Shown: piece after piece, positions 1-10,400 of the stretch
Layout of the letters: each line of letters begins with the position of its first letter
Position numbering within the stretch: position 1 is the first letter of the stretch
From: Metaphire vulgaris
Lineage: Eukaryota > Annelida > Clitellata > Crassiclitellata > Megascolecidae
Direction: 5' to 3'
NCBI GenBank assembly: GCA_018105865.1
Contig: CM030865.1
Location: 3,421,716-3,485,715 of the forward strand
DNA length: 64,000 bases
Notes under the pieces: generated by a model
Database searches by the model: none
What the model saw: only the letters and a program-made list of their open reading frames with translations
What the model was told of the DNA's origin: nothing
Made by a program: the position numbers and the translations under genes

Positions 1-356
1 TTTCCAATTTTTCCGGTCTTGTGCCACATGAATCGCCTCCCCAAGATTTAATCCCAGCCACTGTTCAAATTGGTCCTTAAGGAGTCCTTAAGAACAAAGA
101 CCAGAACACAAGGATTAACATCATAGCATCCATAGCATCCAGGTAGCTTGTTCCTGCCTTGAGATTCTTCACCGTGTCGTGGTCTCCTGTTCCATTGTAT
201 TCAAACAAGTGTTTGGCATAGTCTTTGTCAATTTCTTCATCAGTCCTTAACAGAGTTCCATCCTCCCTGTTAATTGTCCTCGATGCTGTTTCTAATCCCT
301 CTGTGATTTTTCCTATCAGTCTGAATGCTTCCCTGAGATGTGAGTTGTGCTTCTGC

Positions 357-539
357 CAGTGTTTATTCTAGGCCTTCTCTGGGGGGGAAATTCCCCCCCA
401 AAGTTTTAAAATCCCCCCAATTTTTTATATGTTGGCTGGGGGATGGAAATTTCCCCCTCCCCAAAGTGTGGAGACTCAGACCGTGTCCCCCCAAACATTT
501 CAAAACCCCCCCATGTCAAGGTGGTTAGAATGAACACTG
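357..539. mobile_element. hAT-like MITE, private to copy A
   Basis: Termini CAGTGTTTATTCTAGGCC / inverted, flanked by the duplication tgcttctgc (348-356 and 540-548). Empty in copy B. A sister copy is at 26110-26302. Confidence 0.75.
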
Positions 540-666
540 TGCTTCTGCACATCTCCAGCCATCTTATTTTATTAGATGCCTTTACACAAAAATATCGACT
601 CCATCTAGTGCCAATAAAGCAACCTATTCAGAGCAATTATTCCAAACATTCGAGCATGCAAATTAC

Positions 667-894
667 TTTCTCCAAGATGAAAATGAACTGGCATTGCTTC
701 CATGCGAGGCGTTCGACGCTAGGGACCATTGGCTCGACGCCAAGTTTTGCGTTAGATTCCCGAAATTCGTGTTGCTATTTGGAGCCACATTTTGTTGCAT
801 GCCGAACGTCGGTACGGTGTTCGCATTCGCAGGCCAGTTGCTCGATGATGGCTGCGCCCCAAAAGGAAAAGTCTGTGGGGGTCCCATACCCATG
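667..894 (-). CDS. Deltex copy A exon 3
   Basis: 228 nt, phase 2-2, splice sites conserved with copy B. Open throughout, with a few residue changes and one residue longer. Several differences are CpG in copy B versus TpG/CpA here. Confidence 0.65.
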
Positions 895-1030
895 CTAGAA
901 CAATGAACAATGCAAAGCGTTAGGTAAAGCAATAAGAGTACAAGTGACTCAATAAGAACATAATGATTCAATCAAAGTCTAGTGTAAGTCATTCTGCAAT
1001 GATCACTGCATAACATACAGAACCAAGTTT

Positions 1031-1576
1031 TTACATTCCATTTACAGCGCATTGTTATCATTACTATTGTTAGTAGCAGTAGCAGCAGCAGCAGTAGTAG
1101 TAGTAGTAGTAGCAGCATTATTACACATAAAGTCAGTAAACAACTTCCTTCTGGTCAGTTAATTATCAAGTTTACTACAGTCCAGTCACGGATACAACAC
1201 AAACTATGCACGCTGATGTTCTGTGCACAGAATGGCCTTTGTCCGACCTATCTGGCCGATCTGCTCCAGCCAACATCAACCGCCATTGGTAGACCAGGCC
1301 TACGATCAGCCTCTACTAGCCAATACCAGAAACCTCGTCTTCGGACAGTCATGGGGCAACGAGCCTTCTCGTCGCCGGACCCCATGCCTGGGCAGCCCTT
1401 CCACCAGCGCTACGGAGCATAAAGTCGCCCGTCGCTTTCCGTAAACATTTGAAGACACACCTGTTTAATTGTGCATATAATAATTAACATAATTGACATT
1501 AATTGTAATGCGCTTGCTAACATTTATTGATTAGGCGCAATATAAATAGCTAATTACATTTACATTTACATTTACA
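1031..1576 (+). mobile_element. Copy-A-specific insertion with LINE 3' end
   Basis: Absent from copy B, where the flanks are joined near 47070. Contains a CR1-type reverse-transcriptase C terminus (YLADLLQPTSTAIGR.., frame-shifted), an AT-rich tail ending in (TTTACA)n, and a duplicate of local sequence: 1046-1178 repeats 1703-1829. Confidence 0.6.
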
Positions 1577-2507
1577 TAAAGCTCTATAAGGATTTGTGTA
1601 TATGTTCACAAGTGTAGTATCTGGATGTAACCTGGTCACTTGTTGTTTGGATTTCAAGTACCATCGATTGATAACTTTGAGTATTAGAAAAGCTACTGCA
1701 AAAGCGCATTGTTATCATTACTATTGTTAGTAGCAGTAGCAGCAGCAGCAGTAGTAGTAGTAGTATCATTATTACACATAAAGTCAGTAAACAACTTCCT
1801 TCTGGTCAGTTAATTATCAAGTTTACTACATGAAAATGGATATCCTGTGGAAAGCCATGCATTATTTCATCAACTGAGCATTATAAGTGTCATTAAATTT
1901 AAAACTTCTCAGTATCCCCATTATTTTATATTTTACAGCATCATGATTTTAATTAATTTAGCACAAGGTTTTATGTCAAACTGGCTTTAAGATATACAGT
2001 AGATCTACGCTTTTGCCTCTTTGGAAATCTGCGATGGTTTGCTGAAATTTGAACACAACATGTTAACAGACATTAGGTGACTTAACTAAACGACTTATAA
2101 TGACCCATAGAATCAAACAAGTGTTTATACAGGCCAGCCTATAAGCAGCTGGTCGAGCAACCCTACAATTTCTTACTTCAATTGTATAATTGCTTTATAA
2201 AAACCAACTGAAAACAAAATAGTAGGCAGATTTTTAAACACTTCACTCTACAGCCAGCTGCACAAATCTTCACATATAAAAGAGAAAGATTTTATATTGA
2301 ATACAATATAAAGAATACAAGTGTATCTCTACTTTGGAATTCCAGAACATGCATGCTGTGATGAAACCAAGTGAGTCTTGACCACATCAAATGAGCTAGT
2401 CTATGGTAACCAAAGGTCCATGCTATCCAAAAATGCTTATTTACTGGTTGTGGAAGGTCTCGTCAAAATTTTGTACCAATCCAATGGTTCTGGAATGATC
2501 TTCAAGA

Positions 2508-2680
2508 CAGTGGTGGCTCCACATGGGGGGCCCGTGCTCCCCAATTGAATCCCTGCCCCCCAGTGCCCCCTATTGGGATCCTATACTTAATACTACATAC
2601 CTAGCAGCAAATGATTGGTCCCCATGCTTAAAAGTTTCCACCCCAACGGCCCCCCGCTTGCCAAATCCTGGCCGCCACTG
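2508..2680. mobile_element. hAT-like MITE (CAGTGGYGGCTCCA family), copy A
   Basis: Inverted ends CAGTGGTGGCTCCA / ..GGCCGCCACTG with 8-bp duplication cttcaaga. In Deltex intron 2; also present in copy B, so older than the duplication. Confidence 0.7.
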
Positions 2681-2842
2681 CTTCAAGACACGTAGTTAAT
2701 GCACTATTAGCAGAAACCTCAAGCATTATGACAGTGATACTATAAAGCTATCAGATTAGACATACTTAAAATTTGAAATCAAAGAGAGAAAAATTAAAAC
2801 GGATATATTAGAAGTCGTATGCCGCACAAACTGACAACTAAC

Positions 2843-3630
2843 CGGCTCCAGGTGTGAGATTCTGTCTCAAAGTCCTCACTCGCTTGGCATGTCGTCGCAT
2901 GGGAGGGACAGGCAGCGGGACAGCAAAAGATGGCTGACCGACAGGAGGCGGAGCCCCAAACGAAAATCCCACTCCCGAAGATGGCTGGCCAACAGGAATC
3001 GGAGCCCCAAACGAAAATCCGCTCCCGAAGATGGCTGGCCAACAGGAATCGGAGCCCCAAACGAAAATCCGGTCCTGGTGCAGTTCGGGTGCTCCGGCTC
3101 CCGACTGCGCTCCACGGACGACAAGGAACTGTTCCCAAAATTGAAATTAGCACCGTTGAAGCCGACTGCATTCCACCTCCCAAAAGATAGCATTACTTAA
3201 AGTGACCTGGGCAGGGCGTAAAGGGACTGAGTCGACTGACCAAATCCTCTCGGCGTTAAAGCGATACTAGGTCCAGGAGCAGGCCCACTGCCCTGGTGCC
3301 AAGACTGTCGGACGCTAGAAACTGTTCTGTAACTGCAGCTGCTTCTTAGACGCTGCACCGGTCTGCAAAATCCAGAGCTCTTGTTAATCTGTTGCATCGT
3401 ATTCAGGTCGACCACGTAAGGTTCGTTGACCGGACTAACATCGGTCGGCGTAACCTTTGGCGCCACTGCTGAATGCAGCCTCCAGCATGTTGGCAGCATC
3501 CATAGAATCTGAAAGCCAAGAATACTGCGAGCGTTGTGGTGCGTTCGTTCCTTTCCCCACTGCCAGATGGCGCCACGAGCAATGGCGCTGTTGCCGTCGC
3601 ACAGCTCCCTTCTTATCGGTCTCTCAGTTC
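2843..3630 (-). pseudogene. Deltex copy A exon 2: frame-disrupted WWE2/FSFG exon
   Basis: 788 nt versus 799 in copy B. Hand alignment finds single-base deletions near 2843, 3019, 3069, 3085, 3114, 3156, 3185, 3215 and 3528 and a two-base deletion near 3444. The FSFG-repeat part is readable only by frame switching. Confidence 0.75.
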
Positions 3631-3837
3631 CTGTTACCAATTTAAAAAGAATCGCTTTACAGAATCAACTGTAGGTAAAACTTAGACAGATAAACTTTCT
3701 GTGGCAGTATTTAACACAATTACTGTTTGGCAATAAATTCATGCATATTGAATATTACCACATTATAAATTCGGTAAAACTGTGGGATGCCACCTGAACC
3801 CCTTCCAGGCGGTTTATATTAAAAATGAATGAGATTA

Positions 3838-4030
3838 TTCGCACTCCGTAGGGCAAGATATTAAACTCCGCCTATTCGCACTCCGTAGTGCATTGACCCG
3901 ACAAAGGCTTATTGGCACTCCGGAGTGCATGTGCACACTAAAACTTAAGGCGAGATATTAAACTTAGCCTATTCACACTCCATAGGGCTAGACATTAAAC
4001 TCTGCCTATTCGCACTCCGTTGTTGCTTTT
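3838..4030. repeat. Array of CACTCCG half-palindromes in Deltex intron 1 (copy A)
   Basis: Four to five modules of the form agatattaaact.YgcctattcgCACTCCG, one with a perfect GCACTCCGGAGTGC; a further perfect palindrome lies at 4799-4812. Repeated in copy B at 49586-49770 and 50546-50559. Confidence 0.6.
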
Positions 4031-4267
4031 CACGGTTAGCAATACACTTTATGTGCGTTGGGCACATAATCTTCATTGTTCTGCAAATTTGACAACAACT
4101 GAAAAAATGTTAATGAATAAAAGATACTCGACAAATTACACACCCTTAGAGTGTAGCTAGTTAGTTAGTCTGGTTGGAATCTGCAAATGGTGTGACTAAA
4201 CGAAAGAAAATACAGCAGCAAAATTTTACTCAAATGGAAACTTTTGTCACCTGTACAGTGTAATTAT

Positions 4268-4600
4268 TGGTAATCATGGGCGGTCGCTACTCCCCCTGTA
4301 AACAGGAAATAGAAATCCGCACTCTAACCAAACAAACTGAAGTAACAGTGTATCAGTCCGTGCATCGTTTACATATCATAGATTTTCTGTTTGCCAAACT
4401 GTGAAAAAATAAACATCTTAAATTATCGTGACCATATACTGTGAAAATATTGGCGTTATACAAAGTCAGTTAGCATAAAACGCCTCTCAAGATCTCTATG
4501 GATCAGTTGTCGTCTTTGGAACTTATTTCAGTATGAACAGACTACTTTTGGATTACTTCATGTTTACAGAGGGAGTAGCGACCGCCCATGATTACCTAAT
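4268..4600. mobile_element. Foldback element in Deltex intron 1 (copy A)
   Basis: Inverted ends of about 30 bp, gtaatcatgggcggtcgcta / tagcgaccgcccatgattac. Orthologous copy at about 50017-50347. Confidence 0.6.
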
Positions 4601-4959
4601 ATAACTATTGCAAATGTTATCATCACTGTTCGGCTCAAAATGATGGCAACAAGTACATTGTACCCCAAACCCATCCGAAGCATGCTACGACATCCATAAT
4701 GTAAGCAAGCAACAATGCATTGCATGAAGGCACGTGATATGGCCACGCCAATAACGGCTCTGATTGGTGGAGTGCAAATAGGCCTAGTTTCGACTGTTCG
4801 CACTCCGGAGTGCGAATAGTCACTTTCATTAAAAATACTTATGCCGTTGGAAAGGCAAAAGTTGAGTGTCCAGAGTCTAAGTTTACATATACCAATATGC
4901 GATAATTCTACTATAGATAAATACTATAATTAACTAATTAAAAATTTCGGTTGACATAC

Positions 4960-5173
4960 CGCTGAAGCTTTTCTGAACCATCTGTCGGATGTCGACCGTT
5001 AAATGACCCAGCTTCCGATCGGCGTCTCCGAGACGAACGACGCCCCGGGACGAAGAGTAACAGTCCTCGATGTAGTTGGATACCTGGGCATCATAAAGCG
5101 ACCAGTCACCTTCGTCGTTGGTCCACTGCCACACAACGACCGTACCGCTCGCAGGACCTCCGAAAGCCGACAT
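4960..5173 (-). CDS. Deltex copy A exon 1: start and WWE1
   Basis: Intact 214-nt exon with ATG at 5173 and donor gtatgt. The WWE1 peptide is the same as in copy B over the whole exon. Confidence 0.8.
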
Positions 5174-5292
5174 CGATTCAAAGGAAAATCAAGGATATTA
5201 AATTAAGTATGTTAAAATATAGTAATTAAGCGAATTTATTGTTATTAAATTGTGTTTGTTGTCAAATAATATTCATTTTCGCTTTTATACGA

Positions 5293-5318
5293 CGACTTCC
5301 GGCGTGGGCAGCCGCAGC
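5293..5318 (-). promoter_or_regulatory. Candidate Deltex core promoter (copy A)
   Basis: Second copy of the CpG-rich block with CCGGAAGT (5295-5302, minus strand), about 120 bp upstream of the copy-A Deltex ATG. If the duplication is real, both copies carry a promoter. Confidence 0.3.
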
Positions 5319-5685
5319 GTGAGGCGGACTAGAGAGTTTATATAGCGCTAATTTATTCATTCAGCGCTGTATTTTTGGGAGAGTGCAAAGCGCTCCTCTA
5401 CCCCCTAGTCAGAACTTGAAATGTCGGTCTGGTAAAATCTTGGTGTCCCTATTACTCTGGAACCTGGATATGCCAGTTGGTAGCAGCAAAATCCTTTCGT
5501 ATCGGCGTAGCCTCACAGCCCTTCGGATATTGACTTTGCCTGGCTGATCGCATCCTTTCCTATAGCTATTTTAAGAGAGGCTGAGCGCCTAAGAATAAGC
5601 AGCTACTGGTGTGCTGCTCCAAGGCGCTATAGAAATCCACGAGATTTTACTTTACTTAGTCGAGTGAAATGTAATATAATATAGA

Positions 5686-6055
5686 GGCTGTCCATTAATT
5701 ATGTCAACAATTTTTGGGCAATTTTTAACCCTCTCCCCCTTGACAACAACTGTCAACTTTCAGTTACCCCCTATAATTACGTCAACAATTTTTGCCCCCC
5801 ACCCCCGATCAATGACAGGTCCCAATAATAAGGTTATTATTTTTGCGGTGATGACCATTTTTTCCGTTTTGTTCATCAAGTGTCAAAATGAGGTGGTGGT
5901 GACCTTTTTGCCATTGTAATAAGTAGTATTCCATGAAAGTTCCTATTTTTGATTATTTGTAAAACGAGAAATTGACAACTTCTCTTGACCCCCCTCCCCT
6001 GTCAAACTGTTTCAAACCCCTCCCCCTAAATTGTTGACATAATTAATGGACAGCC
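5686..6055. mobile_element. Foldback MITE, GGCTGTCCATTAATTATGTC ends (copy A)
   Basis: About 370 bp with long inverted termini ggctgtccattaattatgtc / gacataattaatggacagcc. Shared with copy B at 51281-51657, so it predates the duplication. Confidence 0.7.
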
Positions 6056-7375
6056 CCATATAATATAACAGGGCTTAAGGTGGTTCAGTAGGGACTGCCC
6101 GGTGTGAGAACCGCTGTTGTTCCCGTCCAATCAAAAATCCCAAACTACTGAGGTTTATTTTGAACTCATTCACAGTTCGTTCACGGAGTATTTTCAGATC
6201 CAGGTTTAAAACACATCTCTTCCAATTAGTATTTCCTCCATAGTCTGTCTTGCTGTTTCCCACTCACTGATCTCTGGAATGACCTGGTCTTTTGCGGATG
6301 GATTTGAAGTACCATCGAGTGACATGTATGTGCAGACACATTTATTAATATACCGGTACTGTATAGACAATTCTTTGACTAATAATAAATTTATTATGAA
6401 ACTATTATATTCAGAACATAAATGCAAAATAATTTTAATTTCTAATATCTTTTGGATTTGACATACTTGATACTTGTATTGTTTGACCCTGCGTTTTGTC
6501 AAGGTTAATATCAATAGATATTGTGTTGATACCCCTAGGTATTAGAAATGGTGCTGTAGAAGTGCATAATTACCATTAGCAATTATGCACTTTTACAGCA
6601 CCAGGTCTAATCAGGGATGTGACCAAGACATTAGGTGTCAAGACCAAGATACTACGGTTCAAGACCGTAATTTTAAGCATCAAGAAAACAAACAAAACAG
6701 TTTCATGCAGTCATCAAAGTCCAAATGAGCATTCCATCTTAGCCCCGTGTGGGCGCATTAGAAGCATGAAGGCACAGACCAAATCGGGCAAACAGATTAT
6801 GTATTATACTATGTTTACATGTAGACATACACTTATTTTAATGAACTCCTAACTACTAAAAGTCATCACTCAAAATCTGCAACCACGCTTTCTCATACGC
6901 CGCACCAGAACTTTGGAACTCAATTCCAGCCTCCCTCCGCAGCCTACGACATGGTCAAACAATAAGCTCCGAATCCTCATTTCCTTTAATTCATTCACTG
7001 TCTCCTCAAGCCTTTAGGTCTAAACTTAAAACCTTCCTATTCGAAAAGTCATTTCCTCCATAGCAACAACAACCTGATCCGCCGCCTCATAGATACACTG
7101 ACCTTTGCCCGGCTGACAAACCACCTTGCCCATAGCTATTTCAAGAAAGATTAAGCGCATAAGAATAAGCAGCTACTGCTGTGCTGCTTTCCGGGGCGCT
7201 GTAGAAGTTTACGAGATTTTACTTTACTTTACTTACTTACACAGCAAAGTAAGAAGATATAAACATAAAGGGATCGTTGAACTGCAAATAGGTAAGTAAG
7301 TGTCTGAATCTAACAACAACATTTAAAAGTTTTAGGACGAAGCAATTGTGTCTACATGAAAGTCCTAAGGCAGCA

Positions 7376-7425
7376 TCACAAGAAAATATGAACTGCAAGG
7401 ACTGCCACCAGGACCACCACCACAC
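7376..7425 (-). CDS. Gene X-A terminal hydrophobic exon
   Basis: Acceptor catttctag, enters in phase 1, encodes GVVVVLVAVLAVHIFL then TGA (7376-7378). Copy B has TGG at this position and reads eight residues further. Confidence 0.6.
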
Positions 7426-10400
7426 CTAGAAATGAAATGAAAATATTTCAAAATCACGAAATTACTTCCAACTACAGTGTAAAATGGTACAAATCAGGCA
7501 CATTGGAATTGCTGCTGCATCCCCTGAAAAAACTTAGGGGGTGCACTTTACCCATGGAAGGCAAAAGCTATGGCTGCAGTTCACCCCCTTGCGTCGGATT
7601 CGTAAGGAGGAACATCTAGCAACATATCAATTTACCAAATGGCCAACGAAATGCACCCCCTGCTTAAAAATTTGCCCTGATGGACCTGGTACAAATAGGA
7701 ACATTTTCTAGAAAGTACAGTAAGCTACAGCCAATGATTGTGAGAGAGTTTAACCCTTGCACTACCAAGGGGAAGGTGTCACCCTTTTTGGTTTCCCCAA
7801 ATTTTCTGAGACCAAATAAGATATTTTCAAGTGCTCTTAGGTACCCATAAGGGTCAACTTAAACATATTTTGACAGTAAGTTATCACCAATGATTGTAAG
7901 ATGGCTTAAAGCAGAATATAAGAACTGAATATGATTTTATAAGAACTAAGATCACTATCTAACCTGAATTGGCAAATCCTGCAGACACAGTTTTCACATC
8001 TGCAATTGACAAAAAATACTTTTTTACAGTATATAATCAATAATCGTATCATATTATTATAAAAATATTTTCATCTGAATTGTATAAACAAGAACATTTT
8101 CTAGAAAGTAAGTTATATTCAATAATAGCAAGAGGCCTAAAGCTGTAATCATATAAAAGAACTAAGATAACCATCCAACCTGGATTAGTAAATCCAGCTG
8201 AAACATATTTCACATCTACAATTGACAAAAAAATATTTTAAAATAACAAATGAATGAAAACAAATTAAAGGTTGTCGAAAGTCACAACTTGTCTAAGGTC
8301 ACAACACAACAGTGAGGTCATGTCCGAAGTCTGAACCAGCAGTATTTCTGTACAGTGTATAGGGGTTTTCACTGGAATGTTAACTTGTTAAGCCATACAC
8401 AAAGACCCAACCATCAAAAAGCGCTGACAAAAAGAGCTATATATACCAAAACTCGGCTTGCAGCCCACTTTTTACCCTTAAATGTAAGTCATTGTTTACC
8501 CGATACTTGTTATCGTCTGTCAGATTTTCAGGTATTCAGATAAAAGGCAACCATATTAGATAAAAATTAAAATGAGAAAAGAGCATAAAATTTGCAGGTT
8601 ACATCAAGTACAAACCTTTTCGTTCACTGCGTATCAGAAAGTGGCTCCATTCTGCACATCCTATTTTCAAACATCCAAAACATTTAGGGGTGTCTACCCC
8701 AGCCGTAATGGTGAAGTTGCAACCATCTTCAAAACATTTCACTTGCAACCAGGAATAAATGTTGCATAGTTCATAGCCACTGTATGCCACAGACTCATCA
8801 GCATACAGTTTCAGCCCATTCTTGTGAGACATTGGACACATAAACAAGAAAATCTCCCCATATTCCAGAGTTGTATTCACAAGTAGTGTACCTACAAGCA
8901 GTGCATTTGAATTTCAAATATCATTCTGTTTACAAATTCATTGCACCATAATTTCTTAAACCATGACAATGACAAGAGGTTTGCATTGGATTTTGTGCAC
9001 CATCAACTGATGCCCAAAACATTACGATAGTGGCGTCAGAAATCTATTGATCGCTTGATATTTCCCACAATAATGCCATTAATTACAGAATGATTACAAA
9101 ATATGTGAGGATATGCCTTTAATCCCTTTACTAGCCATGATTCACATATGCATCCATTTTACAGTATGTTATAAATAAATGGCCAGTAAAGGAGTTAAAG
9201 AAAACACAACTATCATAATAAATTCAACTGATCTAGAACATATAATTTTACATTTTGATCTTGTTTGAATCATAGCTGCTCTAAGCAATTGCAAACATTA
9301 CCGCAGTTATAAATAAGCAGCGTGACTTTCTGTTTTGAAATAGCAATAATGCAAGAACGGATAATACAAAACATTTTAACTTACCCCTACAATGATTTGA
9401 GTCAATGGCATCACATGTTCCCTCACAAGCACAAAACAGCATCACAAAAATCAAAGCAGACACTGAAAGAAATTAACACAAAATCAAGTGATTAGAAAAT
9501 TATGCTCAAATGGAAAAAGGACTGGATGAAATCTAGTGAAATACTGTAATACAGAAATGAAAAAACTGACAGAATAACAACCTCAGAAAGTTAATTTAAA
9601 TTACAATTGTTTGACTGTGATGCAAATTTCTTATTACCATCAAGGTGCTCCATCATAATAAATTAAAAACACGGCTGTCAAAGGTTTTAGATATCTGAGT
9701 TCTGAAATAGACCAATCCCACGCAATATAAAAAGTGATTACCGAGATGTCATAACAAAAATTCATTTAATTATATTTAACTACGAGGAAGAGGTGGTATG
9801 GGCCTTACAACCAGTACAACTAGGCTTAATCACACATTGAGTGATCAGCCAAGTGACATGCCATTAGAGGAGAAGGGAGATATGTGACTAGCAGAGAAAC
9901 AAAATATAGCAAATAACTTCTTGCAGCTTAGAATTTCGTGCATATTGAACACAATCATCAAGATGACAAATACCCTAACACTAGAACTATCAAAGAATAA
10001 GGATTTCTATGAATAGGTTTATCTAACTCTTGATTTTCACGGTTCAAAACCACGGCACAACTACAAAATAAATTTATCAAAACAAAGAATATGATGAGAG
10101 AAAACATACATCCTAGAGATCCAATCCAGTTAGACGCGGGCTGTTTGAGTCTAAACGGTAGAGACGATCTAGCCACTGTACACCACAAAATGGTAAAATG
10201 GTTATCTGACTATTGCATATCACAAGAATGATTTATTTTTACAAATATATCAAAAACATGTTTTCCTTTTCAAACATATTAATTGGCTTAACAAAGTCAC
10301 ATATTCAGATTTGTGCCAAGATTGTAGTAGCACTAATTTCAGCTTTGCCATTTTAGTATTTGCGACAAAGAGGGTGCTTCAGCAAAGCAAGTATTAGAAA

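Larger units (their letters stand above)
667..5173 (-). pseudogene. Second copy of Deltex exons 1-3 (copy A), exon 2 frame-broken
   Basis: Exon 1 (4960-5173, same length as copy B and encoding the same WWE1), exon 2 (2843-3630) and exon 3 (667-894) align collinearly with the complete gene at 46.7-50.9 kb. Exon 2 is 11 nt shorter by ten small deletions, so the WWE2 and FSFG-repeat frame is broken several times; exons 1 and 3 remain open. Nearly every exon 2 deletion touches a CpG, which raises the possibility of sequence error rather than decay. Exons 4-10 would lie left of the window. It may be a true duplicate, a pseudogene or the other haplotype. Confidence 0.6.

Noticed and set aside
8355..8543. 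Small plus-strand open frames in gene X introns
   Set aside because: No codon bias, homology or splice context, and not preserved in the other copy.
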